Below, piece by piece: positions 23,901 through 36,100 of a stretch of DNA of 62,000 bases (the stretch's first letter is position 1; every line of letters begins with the position of its first letter). The stretch spans positions 1 to 62,000 of the forward strand of contig NW_023365738.1 of the NCBI RefSeq assembly GCF_000003815.2. The letters are read 5' to 3'. This DNA comes from Branchiostoma floridae. Taxonomy: Eukaryota > Chordata > Leptocardii > Amphioxiformes > Branchiostomatidae. Made by a program: the position numbers and the translations under genes. The notes under the pieces are model-generated. The model made no database searches, was not told the origin of the DNA, and worked only from the letters and a program-made list of their open reading frames with translations.

Positions 23901-26900
23901 GCCATCTCCTGAAACAATACATTTATAGTTGCATTTTATCCTGTATTCTAAACTGTACAGGGGGAACTTACAATACTGCATTGCAATGAACTATTTATAC
24001 ATAATCTAGTACAAGTCTTCTCACCGTCGAAATCTGTATTGTCCGGGTTGGGAACGAGGCGACAGTTGTCAACATCATCCAATATTGTGTCCCCATCGTC
24101 GTCATCGTCACAAAGGTCCCCTGCAACAAACAGACAAGTAACACGTTACTTAGTTAATGTTTTTATTTTAATGGTAAAGTATTTTCTACCAAGGAGATAC
24201 TACACCAGTGTCATTCAAGTGATCAAAAGAGTTGCATGGGTGCACTGTATACAATTGACTACCATGTTGGTCTTTTTGTTTGGTTCACATTTGTGTCGTA
24301 TGTTAAGATTTCAACTACCAATTTATTTGCATTCCTCCTTCTTCACAGCCTTTAAAAAACATTAGTTCCCATGACCATCTGTGATGAAGACATGTGGACT
24401 TTCAATTTGATATAAAACTGGTTGCTTGTGAGGAATTTCTCATAATGTAGATTACTTGTACCTGCTCCGTCCTTGTCGGTATCAAGTTGCTGACTGTTGG
24501 GGATGTCAGGGCAGTTGTCCAAGGAGTTTGGAACCCCATCAGCATCGCTTTTGGAGATTAAAATGGAAGAACATTATGGTAGACGTAAGTAAAGAGAGAA
24601 AAGTTTAAGATTTAGCTGAACGGGTCAGTTTTATAAGGTAAATCGATTAACGTTAAATCAAAATGATATAAACGTAAATACCTGTCAGCATTGTCTGTGC
24701 AAGAATCACCGATAGAATCCTGATTCAGATCAAACTGTAAAGAAATAATGAAACACATTTACTGATTTCACGTATAGAGAGATTGCAACTTACTACTTCC
24801 AGAAGTTTGTAGTATATCTATAGTCAACATATCAAAGGCAGTCAACAATTTGTTTATTTACATTTGCATTTACCATATTTTGGGAATCAATATGACTGAC
24901 TTACCTGATCCACATTTGCGACAGTTGGACAGTTGTCACAAACATCTCCGACCCCGTCTCCGTCTGAATCTTCCTGTTGGGCATTGGTCACGAATGGACA
25001 GTTGTCTTGGTTGTCAATAATCCCTGCCAACATATACATGCATGATCTGTATTGGTAAGGAAATTCCTTTAAAACTTTGTTATATCTAAAACATAACATA
25101 CCCTAAATCGTAGTTTGAAGATATCACGTTCTTGTTTGTCCACGTTTAAAAATGTCATCTTTTTAAAAGAATCAGTGATTGTAGTAAAAAAAGTGCAAAA
25201 GTGGATCAAGACGAGCTCAGTTCAAATACGTTATTGGTTGATGTCATTGATATGATTCTTCATTTATTGCAGGATCCATGTCAAGACGTGATGACATAAC
25301 ACTAAAGCACGTATCTTATGATAGAGTTGCCTACAAATACATTGCAAAAGGGCATTGCCGCAAGTTCAGACAAGCAAGCTCGCGATTGGCAAAACAATGT
25401 AAGAGAGAGCACATGCTTCCAAAACTCATGGAATTAAAAAAAAAAAAGAAATTCAACTACTGGTAAATTGTAAACTTCTTGTAAAGGTACCTGACAAACA
25501 AACATTACGGGAATCAAACGTACCGTCACTATCGGCATCACTGTCGCACACATCGCCCACATCGTCCCCATCAGTGTCCCGTTGGTCAGTGTTGATGTTC
25601 ATGGGACAGTTGTCACACACGTCACCTACTCCATCTCCGTCACTGTCAGTCTGGTTCACGTTCACAGTCAGTGGGCAGTTGTCCTATGGAGAAAGGGGTG
25701 GCAACAACAAAAACAAAGATGTGGTTAACTTCTATGAGAAAAAAAAGTTCATGTCATCGCCCTACCTTCACAACGACAACTTAAGAAGAATTTATGAATA
25801 ACTTTTATTATTTTACTTCTACGCATACCTGAAAAAATATTAGAATCCGGATTTATGCATTTCTAGAGGAATCCATCCTGTTAGAAAAATAATGGAGAAT
25901 TCAACATTCGAGGCCTGGATTTTGCAACCTACAAGCCTAATATACCTATTCAGTCCCAACAAAATATATATTTTTTCTTCGCCGATATACGTTGATGTTT
26001 AAGTAATGCAAAATAATCATGATATGATAAGGTTTCTGATGAGACTTTTTATGACTATCACAACAAGCCTTTGACTTACAATGTTCCTAACGTTATTCAT
26101 AGCATTGACTGTTATAGATACCAGAACATTAGCATCATCATTATCATCATCAACATTGAGGAATCCATCGTTGTCCATGTCGTCATCGCAGGCGTTTCCA
26201 ATCTCATCCCCGTCTGCATCGTCCTGACCGCTGTTAGGGATTCCCGGGCAGTTGTCCTATTACAACGGGAGAACGACATATTCAGCCTACATCATAATAA
26301 AACATTTACTCAACGACTGATACTAGTATTGGAAATACGGGCTTGCATGTTGATTCTTAGGTGTGTGGGCCCTAACCCAATTCCCAAATCACCATCTAGG
26401 TCGTGAACTAAATTTTAGCTAGTGCCAATTGTGTTGGGCGGAGTTAACTGGTACCATGGTCCGACTTGGCAATGGTCAGATTCGTCTTGTTTTCCAAGTC
26501 ACTTTCAGAGACATAAAACTATATCATTTGGCCAATCAGGTCTAACAGGATATACTTGAGTTTAAAAAAACGTTATCATATAGATTCAGATATGACATTC
26601 AACTCGGTAAAACTTTATTGGATGCTATCTGAAACAAAATTCTTTATCCACCTGCTAACTTTGTATAATATACTGATAAAGACTTTTAGATAAGAAATTT
26701 AGAAAAAAATAAGTGAATGCAACAGTTTATGAGCTGAAATAGGTTCAACATGACATACGATACGTACCTTCTTACACCTCGTGCCATTGCAAGGTAGGGA
26801 CACGTCTGGATAGCCGTCTTGGTCACTGTCAAGTCCACAGGTAAGTCCGTCCTGGGAGCCCGCCCAGCCAACTTCACACTGAAATGAAAATATTCAATCA

Positions 26901-29900
26901 ACTTAATTGGACATTGTTTTATCTTTTGGTCGTAGCTGTTGATAGCAGTAGAAATGTATTTACATTGACGGTTTGGATTCTATTGCACTGATCGTTCTAA
27001 AATCTATTTGGCTCTTACCTTGCAAGTCAGCTGTCCCTTTACGTGGACGCAACTGGAGCACAGATCGTCCTTGCCCAGGCAGACTAAAGGGTTTTCAAGA
27101 AGTGTGTTAGTAATAGTATCTATCTACTAGTATCTAACTCCATCAGCAGATTGAACGAAGAAACCATAAATGAAAACAGTTTTTGTGGTATAGAATTTGC
27201 CATAAGTGTAACCACTGCATGAAATCTAATCTTTTAGCATATCTGAAATCAACAATCAGACAAAAATACAACCTGCCATATGGTTTAAGATATGGTTAAA
27301 GACTGGATTTCGTTCAGTGAACGATTATCCTTACCTGACACACATTGGGCCTCCTCCTTTGCTCCAGGAAACACGGACCAGGTGTTGACAGGACAGGGTT
27401 TGCAGGCGGTCTGTACCGGCTGGTTCTGGTACTCACCAACAGGGCAGTACTCACACGTGTCCGTCGTCAGGTCATGGAACGTGCCGGGTGGACAGTCAAC
27501 TGAAATGAAGTTTTACATATTTGTTGATGTGTACATTACAGCTATAGCGTTATATTTTCATTAGACATATGGTAACATGCTAGATTTTTTAAAGGACGTA
27601 ACTATTGTTAGAATTATTCTAAACATGTATTAGTTGTTTTTTTTTCAAAGCAAAACATACACGTGGCAGCTATGGTGTTTCTAAATGAAAAATATGTTAT
27701 GTTGTTTAACCCAACATGAAGGTTGAGATATAAGAAATAAGGTTCTTAATCATACAAATTATTGCTAAAATTGCTACAAGTGTATTCAAATCACACTAAA
27801 ACATTAGAATGCGATAAAAACTTACGACAATACGCCTCGAAGCTGTCTTGAAAACTCAGTTGTCCCTCGGTGCAGTTGAGGTCAAACTCAGCGAACCCCA
27901 TGTCAAATGTGTCCACGGTGGCTTGTTGTCCGTTGATGATCATGTCAAACTGCTGGCTTGCAACCTTGTCGTCGATTTCAAAGTAGACGTCGTCGAGGGC
28001 ATAAATGAGGTCATATTGTTCATTTTGGGTAATATTTTCTGGCGCAAGCGAGCTGATCGCAACAACCGTGAACCTTACTGTGAAGCCATTTGCAGATCTT
28101 TTGGATTTTGAGATGAAGTAGGGCCCTCTTCTTGAAGCTATATGTCTGGTTGTCCCCCCACACTCGACTTCAATGTCCTGCAGCCCAATTGAGATTGTTC
28201 CACCTGGCTGTGCGGATTGCAGCTGGCTGAAGAGCTGTTGGAAGTTGGAGCTGATTTCAGCTGTGCTGCTGGAACAGTCAGTGCCAGAGAAGTAGTGAAC
28301 CGCTCCTACCGCGTGGGGGCGTCCTGGACGGTAACTCCCTGTGGTACATTCGATTGCAACATCAGCTTTAAATGTGCTATCTTTCAACCTATGTCCACAT
28401 ATGACCTGCAGAAGCTACACTTGTCAAACAGTTGTCCTACCCCAACCCTACTACCTATTATCACACATTACTTGGCGGTTGGTTTAGCCGACTGCACAAT
28501 GTGTATTATACTACTAGGACAGTGCAAATATAATATTTACTACGATAAAGGTCTACAGAAGAATGAAGTTATTTCATTTTTCGGGTGTACTTGACGAAAA
28601 TCAGTTCTAACGAGGCATTTTCATGTTTATTTGCTATATCACTGACATTTTCTTTCATATATGAAATCTAATATTATCGAAAATATCTTTCATAATAAAA
28701 TATTAAAAAATTACGCTAATTTCATAGCGTCATCAGCCAAAATTTAAAATTGCGAACCATATGACCAGATCCAAAAACATTAGATTGGCAACAAAAGTCG
28801 TGACAAACATTATTATTCTGTTATTATCAGTTACTGTATCATTTGTGTGGCATACATACTCGACGTTTACTGGGAATACACTATTTTCATGGTTCCAGCC
28901 AATATAGTTAAATTGATGACGTCATAATAACGTCATGTTAGGGCCTGATTACGTCAAACTTCTTTAAGTCTTTAAATATCATGTCTTCATAATTATCGCA
29001 AAATTTGGTGGATATAAGATAAGTCTTCTTCAATTTTTAAGTTTTTGGTCACAGGTTTAACTGTAAGTAAATGGAACTAACTTATTCCAACAAAACAAAT
29101 ACTAACCCGTACAGTCTGGCCAAGGACTATTCTGACCTTCCACAAGAGTAGAGTCAGCAAACCAGCCCCCATCGGCCCTGCACGTGTACGCCTGGGCAGG
29201 TGCTACAGCGAATTCCTTGTCTTCATGACAGAAGACAGTACAGAACATGGCTGATGTTGCGTCATCCGTCACTGAGCAGGCTTTGCCACCGTCTAGGGGA
29301 GGGTCGTAATCTTCGCTGCAGGGTTCTAGGTAGTAAGTGATCATGAAAGGTAGTTACGTGACGAACTACGTAATATAATTTTTTCTAGAAAAGACAGTGA
29401 AAAATTTACACATATATGTATCAATCCAAGATAGATTACTTTGTATAAAATACAATGCTTCGTTTTCGTAATATGAAGTAGAAGAAAGAGGAATCGAATG
29501 GATTTCTTTACATTATTTTGAAATCTGTTATATATAGGGTCACTTGGACTCTCGATCACACTAGACAACATGAGAAGCCTAGACAAATGCCTATACTATT
29601 TTACTACATGAATAAAAGAAGCCATCTACGTCATAGCTTTACACCTATCTCTAAACAGAGACGGAGGGCACCATTGGCTTTTTGTAACTTATAATCCACA
29701 GATCACAGAGTCAGGTGTGTTATCTTATTAACGTGACGTCACAGAAGCAGTGGATTGAACTTAATCCAGGATGTTATAAAACCTATTGATGGTTCATAGC
29801 GTTGCTTGCTAAACTCACCCGTTTGGCATTGCTCTCCCTTGAAGCCAGGTGGGCACACACACGAGTAGGTATCATTGCCATCGATACATGTGCCACCGTT

Positions 29901-30074
29901 TTCGCAGGCTTCTGGGAAGCAGTAGTCTATATCTAATAGTGATACGCGTGCACATGTAAGAATGAGAGGCGGAAAATTGTTGTGAATAAATATTTACATT
30001 CTTGCTCTTCCTTCTGCACATAAACGACTTGGCAGACCTGCCCTGTTTAAGTAGGTGGTTATATATATGGTTAC

Positions 30075-30146
<72 letters not shown>

Positions 30147-33100
30147 TTACAACTGGTTAAAAAGGCAAACACCTTGCAAGAATGGACATATCCACTCGAA
30201 AATTTACTTCGCATTAAATCACCCTTGAGGAATATTGAGTTACAAAAAATATTAACCTTCATGTTAGAATGTAGCCCTCCATTTGTACCACGTGTAAAAT
30301 AAGTTCAAAGATACTTCCACTCAAAGAAATTTGAATTTTGAATCATTATGTAGTTGTTGTTATGTGTTGAAACCAAGTCTACCGGTTCATTGAATTAACG
30401 ATCCCCAACCCTAGTTAATATAGTAACGTGTGAACAGGAGCTGTCCCAAAACACTTCTGTAAATCACCCTATGGTCAAACAGGTGAAATGTAATAATCAA
30501 ACAAGCCTCAGTTAAAGATTTTTGATTAAAAATGCCAAAGGAAAAGAAACATTTGATAGGTGTGTCCACACGGTTGTGATGACAGCCACCGTTGTTCAAT
30601 GGTTCACTCGTTCATGTCTACCTTTTGCAATAAGAGAATTGATAGTTATTACCTTCATTAAAAACGTTATATATGTCTGTATGTTTTCGCGACGCCTTAG
30701 GGGCCATCCTAATGGTATAGTATTGTGTATTGTACAAGAATTTTCCACAGGAATGCTACTCCACGGGTATATTTGGAATGTTCATCCACAGTTAAATCTC
30801 TACTGTTAGGAGTTGTACCTTTGGAACTGAAATGTCCGTTGTGGCACTCGTCCAAGAAAACTGGGCAGTTGTAGATAGGGAAACGATTGATCACATTTCG
30901 TTTTCTTGGATGTTACTATAGATCTTTAACCATGCTGATACTTTGCTACTGACATTTTCCTGATGCAATTACATAAGAACACGGCGGTTAGTTGCAAGGG
31001 AGGGTATAAGGTACCTAAGTTCCAACCCCACCCCTCGAACCTAAAGTAGCTGGAACATCTTCCAAAAGACTAGGAAAATGACCCCTCGCAAGCTTTATCT
31101 CAAAATCAAATGAAAAATAGCTATGTTTATACCTCAAATCTTACCGCGTATGTGTGCTGCATAGTCTTGTCTCATTTTTTATGTTACCTTCACAGAAGGT
31201 ACATATTGTTTTTGGTTTGTTTCTTCTTCTTCTTCTTCTTCTTCTTTTCCGCACAAATAAAAAACATGAATATCTCCGAAACTAGACCTTGGAATATCTC
31301 GTAATTCAGCAAGCTGGTAGGTCTGCACGTAAGACACTGAACCCTGGTCATTTGGTCCCCTAAAGATACCAAAAAATGATTTTATGGGGCAAAAAAGGGT
31401 GAAAAAAACTAGCAATTTTAACACAAAATCGAACTTTCGAGCCCCCATAGAACGTTAGAACTAGGCTCCAAGGATCCGGGGTCAACGACCGGTAGCTGTA
31501 GAACCCGCCCGGGAGTTATGGAACGTGACTTCGAACGAGGTCAACGACCGCTGCTACGTAACACGGAAGTGGCCGCCCGTCAAATGATGACTTCATCTTG
31601 CTTTGGACGGCCTGAATTGAGGCAGAAGCCGTCCTCAGAATGACTTGTGGAATTCATTTTGCCAAGAAGTAATAAAAGATAGCTTTGACTTTATTTTGCC
31701 GAATATCGGCACCCTTTGCAGGTAGAATGCGCCGACACAATATTGAAATTTAATGCCCCCAAAGTATCAAAACGTGTCTCGGTCTGGGTCTATATCGAGT
31801 TAATTTTAAGTATTTGTTTCGATGCTTTTCTTGATTTTGTTTTAAACGTTTTGCAATCTGCATGCACAAGTTTTACTCTGAGCCTTCCAAACATTGTTCA
31901 AATTCTATGTTGTGTTTGAGTTACGTCAAATCGAGAACACACACGGTGTGTAGTTCGCCAGCACTAGTCTGCCACTTGTGCTTTCGTGATTCTGTAAAAG
32001 TCGAGGTTGAGTTGTGTGCTCACGCGATAATTTGGCGAACAAACGTGTTCAGAGAGAATACTAGTAGAATCTTCTCAGACAGGCCTACAACTGTGGTAAC
32101 GTTACGTGTATGTGGTAACGTAGGGATTTCTTCGGATGTCTCCTGACATGATAAGTAACTGGCGTATCATCTTCATAATGTAGCGAGACATGTTCGTTTT
32201 TATCCACGGTACTGAATAGGAAACCAAGTTCATGCATAGAGCTGTCGTCTAAATAAAACACGGATTGGTGTCACGGTTGTAGTTAACCGATTTTTGAGTC
32301 AACAAGAACATTTGAGCAAAAACAAAAAACAAAAAATTATGACTACGTTATATTAGACGCAAGGTCACTGCGTGTTGCCGGCTGTTAACGTTACATTAAA
32401 AAAAAAGCATGCATAACGATCGTCATACAATTTTACGCCTGAGACATAAAGGTATGTGAAGCACAAGGGTGGAGTTGATGAATTTATTTCGCTATTAAAC
32501 TGACCTGATCAAACAAGATTAACTGAAGCGTGGAACGCCCTCCCCATCTTAGGCTATAGGTCACGGTCATTCCGTTCACCTTGTTGTTCATCATGTAAGT
32601 TACCACAGCGCTGCGTTGGTCCCCAGCAAACGAAGTCTGGACTCTGGGAAAATTACAATTTATCTACGTACAGCTTTATACACGGTGGGAGTGTATAAAG
32701 CCACAGCACAAATCCTCAGGCACAAATCAGCAGAAGTCTACTCGAAAGTTCAGTGTAGCAGAAACCTAACCCCTTGAACTTTGCATGATTGACAGGCGGA
32801 CGGGTTTGAAGTGTGCCGACTGCGGTATGTATTGAAAATGAGGGCAAAAACAAACTACGTACATCAAACGTAAATCAAAATTGTTTGCTAAAAATAAAAG
32901 AAATTTGTGAAATATTGATTGCGGGCTCTGAAAAAAATGATTGGGCCGTTCAAAGTATGAATGAATTTACACAGATTGACTGTGACAGGAAGCATAGCGA
33001 GCACGGTGGCGCGTACTGTGAAGATCAAGTGCAGTGTGCAGGGGTTGCCATATCAATTTCTGGCGTGAGACGGTGGCAACTGCTGAGTGAATGAATAGAA

Positions 33101-36100
33101 TAGATTTGTGGCATTTTTAGCGATTACGCTAACCAGCTATTTCTGTGAATTTGTGCGATTTACAGTTGTTGGTAACGGGAGGTGCCCTCACATTTCACGC
33201 CCAGAACTCATGGTGCTCCATCGCTACTTGGCAGGTCAAATTTTGATGAATGGATTTTTAACAAATGCGCATTAATAAGGTTCATGATCCCTTCGCGCTC
33301 CACGTTACAAGCGGCAAACTCTGTGAGACGTTTTGTGAATGTACCTCCCGATTTTGTGGCATGCTGGACAGTGTGCCGTAACTTGGTGCGCTTGTTTTAC
33401 TTTTGCTTCAGAAGTTAGTGATGAATTAAAGTAGACAGAAATAAGAATTCAATTCTATAATATCTTAGCTTCTTTTGACATTTAAACTTTGACTGTATGA
33501 ATTTTTTGTCTTATGTCACGAGAAACGGGTTTTATGCACTATTTGCGACGGTCCTACTAGTAAGAAAATCATTACGAAAAAACAACACCGCCTACATCAA
33601 CAAATTTTCGTGTACTTTTTGGAAAATATATCTTCGAAATCTCTCTATCAAGTTTCAGTTTAATTGACGGTCAGCCTAAAGGAGGTACAGCACGCCTGAC
33701 ATCTGTAGAAATTTATATTTTATAAGCAACTTATTTTCCACGTTTTATGAAAGAACGCATTACAAGCATGTGATGTCCGAGCGGATTGCATGAGACTATT
33801 TTGAAAGACATTTAAATTCACAAAGATTTTCGATTTTTTTGTTACTTCTGTAGTAGCAATAACTGATAGTTAATCAGATGAAAATGACAACAAAAAGTCA
33901 GCGCTAGCACGATGCGACCGCGTGACCGGAACACTGGTAGGGGGAGGGGCGCCGACCGGCCGCGGGTTTGACCGGTTGTTCTCTCTCGCCGCCGGCGGAC
34001 GTTAGGAATTGAAAGCACGACTGCACCGTCCGAAATAAGATTTTTGCAGACTTTGTCTATATTTACGCGCCGAGTTTGTCCGTCAACAATGACGGAAAGC
34101 GCAAGATTTCACGTATTCTTGTGTTATCAACTGATCTTCGCGACGCGCGCTCCGCGCCAAGTCGAATACTTGTGAATTTTTTCCGAGTGATTCAAAACTT
34201 TTTTTTTTTTTAAACATATGAATATGTTGAAGGAAACCAGTTTTATCCATGGCCCTCTCCCAAGCCAAGACAGTTCTCCTTTTCCCTCCCCCAAGCCGAC
34301 AAAAAAGTTCCTAGGCCCTCCCCCAGACGACAAGCTTTCCCACGATTATGTCGTCGAGTAAACCCTGTTGACGACCGTCAAAAGTGTAGAACCTTTGTGG
34401 ACAGACTGCCCAGTGCCCATGTGGTTGGTAGCTATGCAACTGAGATATGAGGATGATGAGAACCGCTGTTTAGAATAAAATGGGACACTGTGTTTATTAT
34501 TCAAGATACGTAACGTTACAGATAAAAAAATATTGAAATTCATTCGTCTCTTCTTGATCCCTTCTTGATTATCCTGTATCATCTAAATCAGGTAGAAATG
34601 CTAGGCTAGACCATGTGTGAAGGTAACATTCTGTATTTGCTTGCAAATATTACCTTTCTAGTTTCTAAAAAAGTTGCCTAGTTGGTTAATTTAGAAAGAG
34701 TGTGCGTGGGCAAAGAAAACAAATACCATACATAAAATCGTATTGAATTTGACCGAAAATCCCAATCTTTTATATTATATACATGATGACTGTAAGACCA
34801 AAGTTTCTGTCTTGGTGATTTCTACTTCAAACTATTTTACAGCTAAGAATAGGTTTAAAAATCACACTAAAAGACCCGTAATTCAAAGTTACCTCCATAT
34901 CTTAAAAATTCCTAAGACATCAATCTGGAGGTATTAGTTTCGGTGGAAACGGTAGATAACCCCCAATTGAACGCCTGTTCTGTTCGATTACGTCAGATCA
35001 AACACGGTTCGGGTTCTAAAACACAAGATAGAAGTCTGCGAATTTTTGGGCCAAATTTAGCATCGTCAAATATGTCAAACCTTCCTTCTTATCCTGCAAT
35101 TGATATAAAAATTCAGTGTAGTGACGATGTCCTATATACAAATTACTAATATATTTGTCCACTCATATAAGTAAGTAGCTTTCGGAGAATATTGAGATCT
35201 TATAAGTCTTTAAACCATAAAATTCCTCTGCAGTCAATCATGTTTTAAATAGGCGGGTGCAATCTTTAATCTTTGAAAATGGTGACAGCATTGAAAAAAT
35301 GGTATAAAATGTCTTTCTTACTGATTTTTAGGCCTTTACTCACCTTCGCAGTTCCTTAAACCAGACAGCTCGTATCCAGGCTGACAGGTGCAGTTGTAGC
35401 TACCCACGGTATTTACACAGTTGTGGTAGCATTCATCGGTGTTAGTTTCGCATTCGTCGATGTCTTAATTAGAATGAATGGTAGATTAGACTCATGATGA
35501 TGTTTTAGGCAAGATATTGACGGTTATTCTCTCAAGATAACTGGGACAATTTTATACCATATTATGTTTAGATACAGATACGAGAACAGATCCGAACCTG
35601 TATGCCGTAATCTTTGTTATGCGACACGAGAGATTTTTAAGGTCTTTTACGGTCCTTGCCAACATTCTTTTCGAATAACGCCAGGAAAACCTACGCTAGA
35701 GCCATCAAATTTGATGAGTTTTCCTTAAATTCAGTTGGCAACAATGTTACAAAGTTTGGAAAATTTTCCCTTTTTTTAGTGTTGACATGGAAACCGTTTG
35801 TTAGCAGGCATTTTTGACAAAAAATCGTTAATTTAAGTTCTAATAATGTATTTTTCACGTTTATTTGCTTAATTACTGTTATGCTCTTACAGAAAAATTC
35901 TTGAATATCTTTCATATTTTAATATGAATAAATCATGCTAAATTGATGAGGTCAAAATCCAAGATGGCTGACCATGCCTGTGACCAAATGAAATATAACT
36001 AGACTTTTATCCCTAACAATTTGTACCTACCTGGTATGTTTTCATCAACAAATGTTTTAGTTTATGATATGGCTGAAATGTAATCAAACCTAACCTGCCA

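Larger units (their letters stand above)
29933..35343 (-). other. Long gene B intron
   Basis: It separates EGF 3 and EGF 4. Contents seen: (TA)n at 30078-30144, (TTC)n at 31221-31247, dispersed repeat near 31260-31450, an orphan exon-like ORF at 32505-32636 and a CpG-rich patch at 33.9-34.15 kb. No other exon with compatible phase was found. Confidence 0.5.

Noticed and set aside
27848-28594. Plus-strand ORFs opposite the large gene B exon
   Set aside because: Shadows of the coding strand; the minus frame joins neighbours in phase while these do not.
30709-30894. Exon-like stretch reading [17 protein letters not shown] near 30830-30895
   Set aside because: It has a donor, but no acceptor gives a frame compatible with gene B or with the orphan exon at 32.5 kb, and there are too few cysteines for an EGF.
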